64,000 nucleotides of DNA from Cryptomeria japonica (GCF_030272615.1 NC_081405.1:20911047-20975046), one strand, 5' to 3'; shown: positions 32,854 through 44,941, counted from the first letter of the stretch. Numbers and translations: made by a program. The notes: generated by a model not told the origin, from the sequence alone.

Positions 32854-33969
32854 TGTTGGAAATGTGCCTCTAATTCACTTGACATATATGGGTTGATCGG
32901 GGTAGCCTACACCGATGGAACAACAGAGTGGAAGACTACATCAAAGTTGTGCTGATGACCCGATGGAGCTATCTTAGGCGGTCTGGGTTGTCATCGACTA
33001 TCGGGTGTTACTATCGGAAGCTATGCTGATACTCGATGAACCTACTTTAGGCGCTCCGGGTTGATATCGATAATTAGGTTGATGTGATGAAGGCTACGCT
33101 GAAGTCCCGATGAGTCTGCTTTGTTTTGCCTTGGAGTGCTTTGCTTATTGGGATAGCAATTTTGGGCATGTGCCGATGACCCGATAAGGTCCGCTCTTGG
33201 TTTTCAAAGGTCGGGGTAACTTTGCATGTGTCTTGCCGATGACCCGATGGAGTCTCCTTTAGCGATCGGGTATCATCAGGCGATCGACTCTACTGGATGA
33301 ATGCTATGCCGATGACTCGATGGGGCCGCCTTAGGCAATTGGGTATCATCAGGTGATCGGCTCTACCGGTTGAAGGCTATACCGATGGCTGATGGAGCGA
33401 AGATCGACTACGTTGTGAGATTGAACCAAGATCCAAAAAGGTGACCACTCAGACACTAAGGATGAGACTATCGGTGTATATGAATGCGAACTGACCCGAT
33501 GCTCTGCTGCATGTGGGATATTTGGTTTTCTATGAGTGTAGACCGAAAGAGACAGTTCGACTTCCCAACCATCTTGGGTAGATGTAACGATCAACTAGTC
33601 TGGTATTTGAAGCTGAATGTGAACCAAATGTTAATGAACTATGATAGCTATTGAGCGATCGGTAATTGCAGTTTGACCTGTGTGGTTTTGTTTCATCTGG
33701 AAAGATTGTTTGATAGAGTGAAGGAAGTCTGTAGACTGGACTTTATTGTATTTGACATACTGTTAATAAAGTTGTTTTATGTTGGTGGTGGGTTTTTCTC
33801 CCAAAAGGGTTTTCCCACGTTAACTTTGTGTATTCTATCTCCGTGTTGTTTAATTATGTATGCTCATGCTTGTGCCGTATTCTATAAAAGTTGAAATTTG
33901 TAAACACTATTTTTTTTCCCCTGCAAATTGACATTAGGGAAGCAAATTTACGCACTTTCTTTCCTTACA
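32854..33969 (+). repeat. 5' LTR of element C, with an internal minisatellite
   Basis: It starts TGTTGGAAATGTGCCTC and ends TTTCCTTACA (1116 bp), with the primer site two bases later. Between about 32950 and 33400 there are about seven imperfect units, roughly 70-75 bp apart, built on GCCGATGACCCGATGGAG, then TTAGGCGATCGGGT and ATCATCAGG. This GC-richer stretch contrasts with the rest of the window. Confidence 0.8.
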
Positions 33970-33971
33970 AG

Positions 33972-33983
33972 TGGTATTAGAGC
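33972..33983 (+). other. Primer binding site of element C (tRNA-iMet type)
   Basis: TGGTATTAGAGC differs by one base from the usual TGGTATCAGAGC complementary to initiator tRNA-Met. It fixes the end of the LTR. Confidence 0.8.
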
Positions 33984-34087
33984 TTGGTCCATTTTGCTAT
34001 CCTTGTTGGTTAGGGTTGGTTTTTTGTGTCAATTCTATTTCAGTGGGAGTCTTGTAGAGTGTCTACTTGTCTATTTTATAGGTTAAG

Positions 34088-35376
34088 ATGGCGAGCACCT
34101 CAGGGCGCATAGACATGGAGAAATTTAATGGTTCCAGTTTTGAACTATGGAAACTCAAGATGGAAGACTTACTGGTCGACTGAGATCTTTGGATTGCTAT
34201 AACTGCACAAAAACCTTCAGGCATGAAGCAAGAAGATTGGGATTTAGCCGATCAGAAGGCGAGGGGTCTAATCAGGCTATGTCTTGCTGATTCCATTCTG
34301 TTAAACATCCATGAGGAGAAGATTGTACATCTTCTCTGGAGTAAGCTGGGAGATATTTATCAAGGCAAATCCTTGGTGAATAAAGTTTTCTTGAGGAAGA
34401 AATTGTACTCTCTGAAGATGGATGCATGAACACCATTGGCAGACCACTTGAATGCATTCAATATGGTTCTTGCACAATTAACTTCCATTGGTGTGTCCAT
34501 TCAAGAAGAAGAACATTGCATGCTGCTATTGTGTTCATTGCCCGACTCTTGGGATCACTTAGTGATGACTATCGGTAGTACTACGACCCAATTCAAGATG
34601 GATACTATGGTTAATACTCTTTGTTCAAAAGAAATGAGAAAGAAGTCCTCTGAGACAACAAAAGATGCACTCTCTATTCAAGGCAGACCAAAGGATAAAT
34701 ACAAGAAGAAAGGAAAGAAGTCCAAGTCTCAAGAGAGATTTAAATCTCTAGGCAAGAAGTTAAAGGTGAAGTGCTGGAACTGTGGGCAGAAAGGGCATAT
34801 CTGAAAGGATTGCAAGGAGGAGGAGAAGAAGAAGAAGCATTCTGACACTGAGTCTTCTCAAAGTGATGAAGTTGCATTTGTATCAGCCCTAGTAGTGCCT
34901 ACCTCAGATGACACTTAGTTAGTAGATTCTGGCCCATCTTTCCACATGACCTCTGACAAGGAGTGGTTCTCGAAGTATGAATCGTATGATGGTCGAAAGG
35001 TATACCTAGCTAGTGATTCTACGTTGGAGATTGTAGGGAGAGGCAGAATCAAAATTTAGCTCCCAGATGGTAGAGTGAAGGGGATAAATGGATTCCTTCA
35101 TATACCAGGTTTGGCAAGAAATCTTCTCTTTGTAAGTAAACTTAATGATGCTAGAGTACAAGTTACATTTGTATTTGGTGGTTGCAAGATGACTAGGGGT
35201 TCCATTGTATTGGCAAAGGGTGATCGTATTGGTACTCTATATAAGTTAAATGCTGAACCTATATGTTGTAATGTGACCTCTGAAAAGTCAGTTAAGACAA
35301 CTGTAATGATGCATAATGCTAATTCATTGGAAGCTAAACTTCCTGCTAAGAAAAAAATGCTCTGGCATAATAGGTT
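34088..35376 (+). pseudogene. Copia gag-protease of element C
   Basis: It starts at ATG 34088 (MASTSGRIDMEKFNGSSF). One frame holds to the truncation, with in-frame stops at about 34181, 34427, 34802, 34916 and 35057. Order: UBN2-type gag (WKLKMEDLL...), a lysine-rich stretch, the zinc knuckle CWNCGQKGHI-stop-KDC, protease LVDSGPSFHMT, the GRGRIKI and GFLHIPGLARNLL blocks, and the start of pre-integrase (LWHNR). The single preserved frame shows decay mainly by point mutation. Gag would form the particle and protease would cut the polyprotein. Confidence 0.85.
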
Positions 35377-36622
35377 TGTTGGCATATTAACACTAAGTTG
35401 TCATTGATGTCAACCGGTGGAGATGAAGAGGCAGAGTGTTAAAATGTGCAACTGGTGCTGGATGCTATACCGATCAACTGGTGAAGAACTTGACCGGTGA
35501 AGAACACAAGAAGGCCGTGTCTTGATTGGTGTAATGTCACGTGAAGCTGAGGTGGCAAGTAGGGTGTAGTTAGTGAAGTTTCATTCGCAAGGTTGATGAA
35601 ACTGATATTCATCATTAATGAAGGAACTACATATCAAGGAATCATATCAGACTGATTACGGCTCAAGAAAGAAGGAATGAAAGAGGAAGATCAGGGGAGT
35701 AGTTGGCGTCTGGATCGAAGATAGAAGATCGGATTGAAAGATCATGTCGAGAAGAAAACAACAGAGGCATTCATGGCAATTTGTCAAATGCAAATAAAAA
35801 ATAAAGGATTGCGTTTTTCTTGTATCTAAAAAAGCACGAAAATGATGGAGATGAACAGATGGACTGCAAGGAGATCATATCGTGCAAATCTGTTTGGATT
35901 TGATTTGCCTCGAGGATGGTGAAGAAACCCTAACCGCCTAGATTTTGAATCTACTTTTTGGCGGGAACTCATTTAATAAGTAGAAGGAACTACAGACAGA
36001 AGAGATGATGCTGCTGTGAAAAAGATTAGGGTATAGAAGAGAAGTGAGAAGAAAGTGAAGAGTACACTGGAGGAGAGATTTCGAATAAGTTACGGTGCTA
36101 GGTAGCAGACAGACTGGTGAGTAGCTTGTACCAGTAGTTTCTCAATAGAGCGGTTGAGCTAAAATAGTGAGGTGTGGAAGTGCAAGCGACATCCTGGAGT
36201 GACACAGTGTGTAGAGACACGATGAGTAAATTGATTCAAGAGTTGCAAAACTCATTTTTAGCAAGAAGCCTTAATTGCATTCAATCGGTATTTCAATATA
36301 CATCGCCAAGTCTGAGCTTGGTGCAGGGGTTGGTGCCCAAAATCTTTGTAAATCTGTGTTTTACCTGTGAGGTTGGATTGGAGTAGTAGTCTTCAACAAA
36401 TTTTCTCACCGAGGTTTTTCTCATGTTGATTTTTCCTCGTAAATCTGGTGTTGTGGTTTGACTGTGTGTGCATGGGCTCTTTGGCTTTCTCTCTTATATT
36501 ACTTGTCTGACAGTTTATAAGATTAAAGCATAAAATTGATATTATTAAGATTGTTCAAAGAAAGTAATAGATCTAGGAACCACTGATTCAGCCCCCCTCT
36601 CAGTGGTATTCTGTGTTCAACA
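35377..36622 (+). repeat. 5' LTR of element D
   Basis: It starts TGTTGGCATATTAACACTAAG and ends TTCTGTGTTCAACA, with CCCCCCTCTCAGTGG near the end, as in other Copia LTRs here. It is 1246 bp. The iMet primer site begins two bases later. It lies directly in the pre-integrase region of C. Confidence 0.82.
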
Positions 36623-36624
36623 AT

Positions 36625-36636
36625 TGGTATCAGAGC
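36625..36636 (+). other. Primer binding site of element D (tRNA-iMet)
   Basis: TGGTATCAGAGC is the exact canonical plant Copia primer site complementary to initiator tRNA-Met. Confidence 0.9.
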
Positions 36637-36687
36637 CAAGTTCTTGGTTATCTCTAAACCTTGGGTAGGTTCTGGACCTTGAGCACA

Positions 36688-38745
36688 ATGGCAAGAAATG
36701 AGTCTGCCTCCTCAAAAGTCCCATCTTTGATGGATCTAACTATGCCTTTTGGAGCAGAAGAATGGAGACATATATTTCATCTCTTGGCTTTTATGTATGG
36801 ATGTCAGTAAAAAATGGGTATGCTATTCCTAACACTCCTCCCACTGATCCGGATGCAAAGAAGGAGTATGAAAATAATGCAAGGGCTAAACATGCCATCT
36901 TGAGCAGATTGTCTGATAATGAATTTGTCAAAGTTATGCACTGTGCTTCAACAAAGGAAACATGGGACAAGTTGTAGAGGCTGTTTGAGGGAGATGCAAA
37001 GGTCAGGGAAGCCAAATTACAAACTCTAAGGAGCCAACTAGAAAGCATCAAAATGAAAGATGATGAAAAAATTGCAGAATATCTTCACAGATTTGATGAA
37101 ACTGTGAATGCTATCAGAGGACTTGGTGAAGAGATTGCAGATGAAGTTCTTGTCAAAAAGATACTTAGATCTCTCACTCACAAATATGATACTAAAGTGT
37201 CAACTATAGAAGAAGCCAAGGATCTGAAGACTTTTACTATGGATGAACTGTTTGGTTCCTTGACAACCTATGAGATGAGAACTACAGGTGAGACTTCCTC
37301 AAGAAAATAAGTTGCTTTCAATACCACCAAAAAGGGGAAGGAAGCTGTTGCTCATAAAGAATCCAGTGAAGATTATGATGCTGAAGTGGCAAACTTTGTC
37401 AGGAAGCTCAAAAGAGGATCTAGCCAATACAAAGGAAAACTACCACTGAAATGTTTCAATTGTGGGAAGGTAGGACACTTCGCTACAAGCTGTCCTCACA
37501 AAGATACCGGTGGAGATGAGTCAAGAGAACTCAGAAGATCTATCGGCAAAGACAGAGAAAGGAATGACTATCGGCAAGGAAGAAGAGACTACCAGAACTA
37601 AAATAGTCTTTACACCATTAAAGATGACACAACATATGATGAGGATGCATCAAAGGATGATGACCATGAGGACCAAAGAAAAGTAAATATTTTCATGGCA
37701 TTTGACAAACCAGTTATTGAAGAAGAGGAAGATGAAGATATTGAGGCTAAAGTGGATTTCGAGAGTGAACTCATCAGTGCACTTGAATAAATAAGTAAAA
37801 CAAGAAGAGAACTCAAGAGAGTGAAGCTTGCTACTGTAGATGAACATGATCTGTTGAAGCAATCTCTGGAAGAATCCAGTCAAATCATATCTGACCTGAA
37901 GCTGCAGCTGGAAGAAACTAAGAGAATCAATGAAGTTACTGCCCTTGACCTGACAAAGAAAGAAAAGGAATATCAAGAGCTTGAGTCAAAAATATTAAAG
38001 CTCAGGAAGGAGCTTGAAGAAAACAAGGAATAGATAAAGATAAGAAGCAAGTTTGAAGGCAACACTGAAGCCCTAGATAAGATGTTAAGCAAACAAAAGC
38101 CACCCAAAAACACTGGCAGTTTAGGTTTTGAAGTTGGTCAAGGGTCAACTCACAAAGACAAATCTGACAAAGAGATAGTATTCACTTCCTCAAATAAAGA
38201 AGAAGAAAAGAAGACGTTCACTGTAGGCAAGGAAACCGACAAAAAGACATATGCTGATGCTATTAGAAATCAACACCCAAACCGGTATGCAGAAATGAAC
38301 CAGAGATCACATTTCTTGAACAAATTTGTAGATCCAAGGAGGAATGCCGGGATTGACCAAGATGGTTTCACCAGATTCAACAACATGAATGGAAGACCCC
38401 CAATGGGGCAGTTCCACTCCAGACCAAGACATCATGACCGATATGTATCAAATTTTCATGGTTACTGTTACTGGTTTAATAAATTTGGGCACAAAATAGC
38501 TGATTGTAGGCTAAACAATAAACCCTCTATGAATTTTGAAAGTACAAATTCATTTAATGCACTCTGAGATACGAATGTGGTTTTCTATCAGTGTAATGGA
38601 TATGGACATAAGAGTTTTGATTCCGGGAGAACCAACAAACATCCTACAATAGTATTAGGGGTGGATCCTTTATTGAAAACATCAAATGCTATAATTGTCA
38701 AGAACTTGGACACATAGCCAAATCATGCAGAAAAAGGAAGAGCAG
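36688..38745 (+). pseudogene. Copia gag of element D
   Basis: The ATG at 36688 is out of frame with the conserved block PIFDGSNYAFWSRRMETY by one base near 36718, so the N-terminus carries a frameshift. One frame then holds to 38567, with stops at about 36975, 37308, 37599, 37788 and 38031. Order: UBN2-type gag (36760-37310), CCHC knuckle CFNCGKVGHFATSC (about 37450), an acidic stretch, a heptad coiled coil (37800-38030), a basic linker, and three C-terminal knuckles: CYWFNKFGHKIADC, a broken CNGYGHKSFDSG, and CYNCQELGHIAKSC (about 38690). This architecture is typical of long plant Copia gags of the SIRE type. Confidence 0.83.
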
Positions 38746-38887
38746 GCAAGTGAAGGAAAATCCTGATCAAAGGATGGTATTTGAACCCAAGCATAATACA
38801 GGAGCTGAAAATAAGAAGGAAATCAAAGCGGTTTGGGTTGAAAAAGAAAAGGAAAAGGTAGAATCAAGTCTCTTGGTGTAGACTGCC

Positions 38888-39973
38888 TTGCATGTTGAGA
38901 GGAAAAACCTATGGGTAGTAGATAGTGGTTTCTCAAACCATATGACTGGTGACAAAAGAAAAATCATCAATCTTGAAGATTGTAATGGTGGATCAGTAAG
39001 GTTTGGAGACAATTCCTCCATCAAAATAAAGGGAAAAGAAAAACTAAGCATTGATGGAAAACTGAAAGCACATGATGTATATTATGTGGAAGGCCTCAAA
39101 CATAATCTTCTGAGTGTGAGTTATATGCGTGACAAAGATTACAAATTCACCTTTGACTCAACCAACTGTCAAATAAAGAAAGACAACACTGGTAAGGTGG
39201 TGGTAGAGGGAAAGAGAACTGATGGAAATGTTTATAATCTGAAGGAATGCTATGAGTCCCAATGCATGTTAGGAAAAGTAGATGAAAGTTGGTTGTGGCA
39301 CATAAGTTTAGGCCACATAAATTTTGATAACTTGGTTACAGTGAGCAAAAAAGGGTGTGTGAGAAATATTCCACCCATCATCAAACTAGTTAACACATTT
39401 TGTGGCGAATGTGTAAAAGGCAAGCAAACAAGAGTAAGTTTTAGGACAAAGGAGCACAACACCTCAAAACCACTTGAAATTGTGCATATAGACCTATGTG
39501 GTCCAAATAGAATAAGAGTCCTTGCCGGTGAAAGATATTTCATGCTTTTCATTGATGACTACTCAAGGATGACGTGGGTCACCTTTCTGCAAGATAAATC
39601 ACAAGCATTAGAAAGATTCAAGATCTTTCAGAAGATGGTGGAAAAGGAAAGTGGGTACAAAGTAAAATGTCTAATATCAAATAGGGGTGGAGAGTTCACA
39701 TCAAACGAATTTAAAGACTATTGTGAAAAACATGGAATTAGAAGACAATACTCTGCTCCTAGAACACCACAACAAAATGGTGTGGTAGAAAGGAAGAACA
39801 AAACAGTCAAGGAGATGGCCAGAACTATGTTGGATGAGGCCAGTCTACCAGATATGTATTGGAAAGAAGCTGTCCATGCTGTTGCATACGCCTTGAACCG
39901 AGTTCAGTTAAGAACAAACACCAAAATGACACCTTATGAATTATGGTATGACCGGAAACCATCAGTCAAATAA
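38888..39973 (+). pseudogene. Copia protease and integrase of element D
   Basis: This open stretch of 361 codons contains the protease motif VVDSGFSNHMTGD, GLKHNLLSVSYM, and pre-integrase LWHISLGHINFDNL with the finger C-x-x-C (CGECVKGKQ). The integrase core follows with first aspartate HIDLCGP, FIDDYSR, ISNRGGEF at the second catalytic site (N where D is expected), and the catalytic glutamate in PQQNGVVERKN. It ends with TPYELWYDRKPSVK and a stop at the start of the conserved FKVFGS block. The D-to-N change should inactivate integration. The upstream join to gag is in another frame. Confidence 0.87.
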
Positions 39974-39997
39974 TTCAAAGTTTTTGGAAGCACAAGG

Positions 39998-40620
39998 TTA
40001 GTTGTTGAAGCTGCTAGGACAATGTTGATACAAGGTGTAGCGAAAACCTTTTGGAGAGAACCTATCTGAACAACTGTCTACACAATGAACTGAGTTCTGG
40101 TAAAGAGAGGTAAGGAAAAGACTCTTTATGAAAATTGGTATGGAAGATAACTTGATGTTAGCTATTTTAAGATATCAAGAAGCAAATGTTTTATTAAGAG
40201 AGGTGATTACATTAGCAAATTTGAGGCTAAGAGTGATGAAGGCATATTTCTTGGCTATTCCACCAAGAGTAAGGCCTACAAATGTTTTAACAACCGGACA
40301 CAAAGAATTGTTGAGAGTACTGATGTTCGAGTGGATGAATTTCCTGAAGTCTCCGAAGGAACTAGTTCAGAGAAAAAGGATGAAGATCCTTGCATTGTGT
40401 TTTTGGAACCAAAAACTGTGAAATTTGAAATCGGAAAAGCAAATTCTGATGCACGAATCCAACCGGAACAAATAAATTCAGAAGAAGATGATGACAATGA
40501 AGAAGATGAACTTGAAGATAATGATTATGTTATTCCTACATATATGAGACTGAATCACAATCATGAGTAGATTATTGGAGATAAGGATGCTAGAGTGCTA
40601 ACCAGAAGAAGAATCAGAGA
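39998..40620 (+). pseudogene. Second, divergent integrase C-terminal segment in element D
   Basis: After FKVFGST the sequence jumps back to an earlier integrase block (VVEAARTM, GVAKTFWRE, TVYTMN) and repeats the path through YENWYGR, YFKIFRSKCFIKR and EGIFLGYSTKSKAYKCFN. It then enters the acidic linker before RT. This duplicates about 45 codons already present at about 39815-39995 in different sequence. Two or three stops and a frame change break it. The duplication indicates a join between two related Copia elements. Confidence 0.75.
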
Positions 40621-40658
40621 GAATTCTTGCATTTGGTGATGATCATTGGGTTAAAGCT

Positions 40659-41378
40659 ATGGAGGAGGAATTGGATCAAATTGAGAAGAACAACACTTGG
40701 ACCCTAGTACCCCAACTAGTAAATAAGCATGTTATAGGTACTAAATGGGTATACAAGAAAAAGTTAAATGAAGATGGTGTTGTAGTTCACAACAAGGCAA
40801 GATTAGTCTGCAAGGGTTATGCACAAGAAGAAGGAGAAGCTTATGGAGAAACTTTTGCACCAGTAGCAAGACTAGAAGGTGTCAGAGCTTTACTTGCATT
40901 TGCAGCCCATAGGAAGTTCAAAGTATATCAGATGGATGTTAAGTCTGCATTTTTGAATGGGATATTGGGAGAAGAGGTATACATAGAGCAGCCAGATGGT
41001 TATTCTTTGACTGATGAGAAAGATATGGTATGCAGATTGCATAAGGCTTTATATGGATTAAAGCAGGCACCCAAAGCATGGTATGAAAGGATTCATACAC
41101 ATCTAATGGAGATAGGCTTTTTGAGAACCAGTGATGATAGTAACATATATCTCAAGTTTGAAGGAGATGAAATACTGGTTAGTGAGGTATTTGTTGATGA
41201 TATTATATTTGGAGGTAATGATGTCATGAGCAATAGTTTTGCAGATGAAATAAAAAATGAGTTTGAAATGTCTTTAGTAGGGGAAATAAATTTTTTCATA
41301 GGCTTGCAGATACAAAAAATGAAGAATGGTATTTTCATTACACAGTCTAAGTATATGAAAGAGGTTATCATTTCTTGA
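40659..41378 (+). pseudogene. Copia reverse transcriptase of element D
   Basis: This open frame of about 239 codons covers most of the Copia RT: ALEEELDQ-like start, [51 protein letters not shown] (first catalytic aspartate), [19 protein letters not shown], and FVDDIIFGG (equivalent of YVDD). It ends after [10 protein letters not shown], where the next residues of the domain and the RNase H core are missing. The catalytic aspartates are present. Confidence 0.88.
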
Positions 41379-41527
41379 GGGAAAAAGTTCAGAGCAAAGC
41401 TGTTATCTTAGAGCATGTTTCTACCAAGGAGCAACTTGCAGATATTTTTACCAAACCTCTGCCTAAGACTACTTTTGAGTATCTTAGAAGTCAATTAGGG
41501 GTTGTCCCTCTTCATGAAGTTAGTTGA
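41369..41527 (+). pseudogene. RNase H C-terminal tail of element D
   Basis: A short frame reads HFLREKV, then HVSTKEQLADIFTKPLPKTTFEYLRSQLGV, the conserved end of Copia RNase H, closing with TGA at 41525-41527. It overlaps the end of the RT frame. The RNase H core between them is deleted. Confidence 0.8.
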
Positions 41528-41859
41528 ACATGATGTTGACTGCATCAGTCCCTGAAATGCTTGCATAATTTGATAAGGGTTGATCTAGAATTGGATGTAT
41601 TCCACAGGGGGAGCATCAAGTTGCAGTATGTTGTTGATGCAAAGTGAAAATTTGACATTACATGATTTACTTTCAATTTGGCATTGCTGTCAAAGGGGGA
41701 GAAGAATTATGTGATTATGGGAAGGAAAACTAGTGACAAATTGAAGACAGAGAGAGCATGTGAATACTTGGTAATGTAAACCAGGATTCCTATTCACAAT
41801 CACAACAACAAGCAATGGTGTTGATATTTTGTATTTCCATCAATGCCAAAGGGGGATAT
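41528..41859 (+). other. 3' noncoding region and polypurine tract of element D
   Basis: No coding sequence is visible. Three AAAGGGGGA-type purine tracts occur (near 41608, 41692 and 41848). The last, AAAGGGGGATAT, abuts the 3' LTR and is the functional polypurine tract. Confidence 0.7.
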
Positions 41860-43279
41860 TGTTGGAATTTGCACGAAGATTACATTAATGATATGTCATT
41901 TTGTCATTGATGACAATTGAACCGGTAATGATATTGTTGTTATTGTTAATATTGTCTTGTAACTGGTAGGAAGAGCTTTGTGAAGGATATTGTAAACCGG
42001 TATGTAAGTTTGTGAGATGAACCGGTAATCAGAGTAAAATGTTAAACCCTTTCTATGTTATGTAACCAGTAAACCCTACCTGTTGTTTTTTGTTAAACCT
42101 TAACCGATTAAGGTTGTTGAATTGGTTATGTTGGTTTATGATATGATGTTGAGCGGTAATGATGGTGACACGTAAGGTCATTGTATGAAGACAAGCTCAA
42201 AATGTTTTTGGCACGCTTGATTGTTTGTCTAGGGAATGAGAAAAGTGTATTGCATCTAATACAAAGTGTGTGATGAGTTACTGAGCTCGATGAAGTGGTA
42301 ATCAAGGAGTGATTGATGTTTTCTTGATTGATGTGTAGAGATTTCTATGAAATCCAATGGTCATGCTTGTACCGAATTGTTTGTAATCTCGATGAGAGGA
42401 TTATATTTTTGTTGTATTACCGACCTAATTGATTTGTATTTAAGGTTGATGAAGTTGTTTTGTTTAGTGTTGGCAAGAGTTGACAAAAATCAGTTGAGTG
42501 TGTGGTTGTCGAACTAGAGAATGAGTCTACAGTTTGAGTAAAGACAGATAGAAGCTTAAATGGATCTCATCAAGCAAATGTAGTATTATTCAGACAGATC
42601 AAGAAACTCTTGTTGTTTTCTAACAATTATAGCAGAATTAAAATCCCCTAACTGGGTAAGATCTAACAAGTTTGGTTACTTATTAAATCCTCTAACAAGG
42701 TGGTCCATTAGATTGGATTTTCAAATCCTCTACTGATGTTACTCCTTACAGGGTATTTGATTCTAACAAGGCATTTGTAGTCAATCCCTTAACCAGGTGA
42801 TTCCTAACAGGATTAGTTCTTAACAAGACTTTTGTAAAAGCTTTAACAGGCTTGGCTCCTAATAGGGCAAACTTCAGAAAAGTTTAGATATTATCTTGTG
42901 AGTCCCATCTCACCATGGTTTTTACCTATTTAGGTTTTCCACGTATAAATACTTGTGTCATGTGGTGAATGTTTTTGTGGTTATGATCTTATGGTTGATT
43001 TGATTAACTATTTAATTATTTCCGATAAGGCATGATAACCGAAAGAATTGAGAAATGAAGCATTGGAATTTGGATGTTTACAAGATGAATGTTTTTTAAT
43101 ATTAAGTTGTTGTAACAATCAACCCGTATTCTTATGTGTATTGATCTTGACAATGGTATTTCATTGATAAGTTTACTTTGTATGTTTGAGTTTGAGTTTG
43201 GGAAGTTTGTATCAATTTTTCTATTTACTGATTCACCACCCCCCTCTCAGTAATCTACCAGATACTTATTCTTTCATCA
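41860..43279 (+). repeat. 3' LTR of element D
   Basis: It starts TGTTGGAATTTGCACG right after the purine tract. It ends, less certainly, at CTTTCATCA (43279), shortly after the CACCCCCCTCTCAGTAA tract that sits near the end of the other Copia LTRs here. It does not align with the 5' LTR of D. The repeated elements AACCGGTAA and TTTAACAAG are conspicuous. Confidence 0.65.
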
Positions 43280-43794
43280 TACCATCACCACCAATTGCCC
43301 ATAACCAAAAATGCAACTTTTACAATTTTTTGTCATGACAACATTGACAACTTTTGACAATTTTTGACAACTTAACATATAATCATTTCAAAATGGATCA
43401 AAATGATCCCAAATGGTCTTAAATGAACTTACTTGACCCAAACACAACCAAAACAACCTCAAAAGAAAAAATGACAAAAATGCATTTTATGATGCTCCTA
43501 ATGCCCCTGCATCATTGGATATTGTGTTTTTTGTTTGCTATCTCTTCCAAAGAAACACCAAATTTTTCCAAAAATAGTAAAAAACCACTAGCTTTTTTTG
43601 TTTAGTTCCTACACTCAGTCCTTTGGTGCCTATGTTATTTCCTAAAATTATCTCTTGTTCTTTTTCACACCTATACCTGCATTTCAAAACCCATGCTTGA
43701 ACTTTACTACCATGCTCTATCCTTTGTGGCTAATGTCATTCAACAAATGTGACATGTACTTAAGCGCTTCTACAATTTTCTAGAGAGTACACCT
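43280..43794. other. AT-rich spacer left of element E, no gene
   Basis: I see no gene. Short repeats of TTTTGACAACTT type occur at 43320-43375. The right edge, CACCT at 43790-43794, is the left target duplication of E. Confidence 0.5.
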
Positions 43795-44941
43795 TATTGG
43801 CAAGAGACACTGCATATATGTTGATATATAATCATTGATGGCAGCTCATATTAGATTTGTCAACTTGAGTCAGATATTCAATTCAAAGTTTGTGATTCAT
43901 TCATATCGGAAGGTTGATTGAGGTTCAGTAAGGTTCGGTGAGAACAGGCTATCGATAGTGTACATTATCTGGTTGGATTCATTTGTGTTGCATATTTTAT
44001 GTTGCGGATCTCAGAGAAGAATTTTGGTTGTTTGATATGCATTATTCCAGGTTTATGGCCTCCGATGTTGTTAATTGAGTAAGTTGGAAGATCTGGTAGG
44101 CATTTTTTTGATAGAATAGTGTTCATTAGCAAGTAACGTGTGAAGATTCTGTGTGTGGATTGTGCACAGTAATTTTGGCAGTTGTTGCGTGATTGAGGTT
44201 GTTGAGCCAACATGTGGGAAGTGTGTGGACATCTTGTTTTGGTCCGCTTAGTTGTTTTTGGATCGGATTGAGGCAACTTGGGTAACACGTTTCATGTTGT
44301 GTGTTATGTAGTTTTTGGGCCGACATGGAATTGATCTAATTTGATGTTGCAGATATATAAGATCAATTGATTTGATCATTTGATATATAGATAGTGATAA
44401 GAAAAATGTGTATGAGCAATTGTACACTGTTGCACGTGTGCGGTTGGAATATTGGTGCTCTAGTATGTTGCAGAATATTAGAATAGAGAAGAGTAGTAGA
44501 GCAGAGCGTGATCATGTGTTTTGTGCTTAACTAGAATTATACTTGGGCATTTTCTGATGCTATTAAATAGTTCAAACTCTCTTGTATCCCTTATAATCAT
44601 TTTGTGAGGCAGTGAGCCTTATGGGTTGTAGCCCTTACTGTAAACTTTGAGCAGTGAGCTCTAGGTAGTGTACCTAAATGCATGCGCATTCCCCTTATGT
44701 AATATTTTCATACTTCTAACATAGTATATTAATATTGTGGGTTTGAATCCCACCGTGGTTTTTCCCTTAAATAGGTTTCCACATAAAAATCTTGGTGTTA
44801 TGGTGTTCTTGATCTTGACTTTGTGATTCTACACTTTGTTTTTCTTCATTTACATTAAGTGGTTGAAAAATCAGGTTATTAAAGTTAAAATTGCTGAACA
44901 CTGATTCACCCCCCCCTTTCAATGTTCCCTTGATTCCAACA
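43795..44941 (+). repeat. 5' LTR of element E
   Basis: It starts TATTGGCAAGAGACACTGC (TA where the 3' LTR has TG) and ends CTTGATTCCAACA. It carries the CACCCCCCCCTTTCAATG tract near the end. Many substitutions separate it from the 3' LTR, so E is clearly older than T. Confidence 0.88.

Larger units (their letters stand above)
32854..35376 (+). mobile_element. Element C: Ty1/Copia, 5' part only
   Basis: C consists of a 5' LTR, a primer site, and a gag-protease-pre-integrase frame that ends abruptly at the Copia motif LWHNR. There the 5' LTR of D begins. No matching 3' part occurs after D, so C was truncated by the D insertion or by a later deletion. Confidence 0.8.
35377..43279 (+). mobile_element. 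Element D: chimeric Ty1/Copia with long coiled-coil gag
   Basis: D has a 5' LTR and iMet primer site, gag with several zinc knuckles and a coiled coil, protease-integrase, a second partial integrase, reverse transcriptase, the end of RNase H, a polypurine tract and a 3' LTR. The gag layout resembles the plant SIRE/Maximus group. The two LTRs are not alignable beyond their first bases and the pyrimidine tract near the end, integrase is partly duplicated from a divergent source near 39998, and no target duplication matches. It is best read as a recombinant of two or more related elements. Confidence 0.75.
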
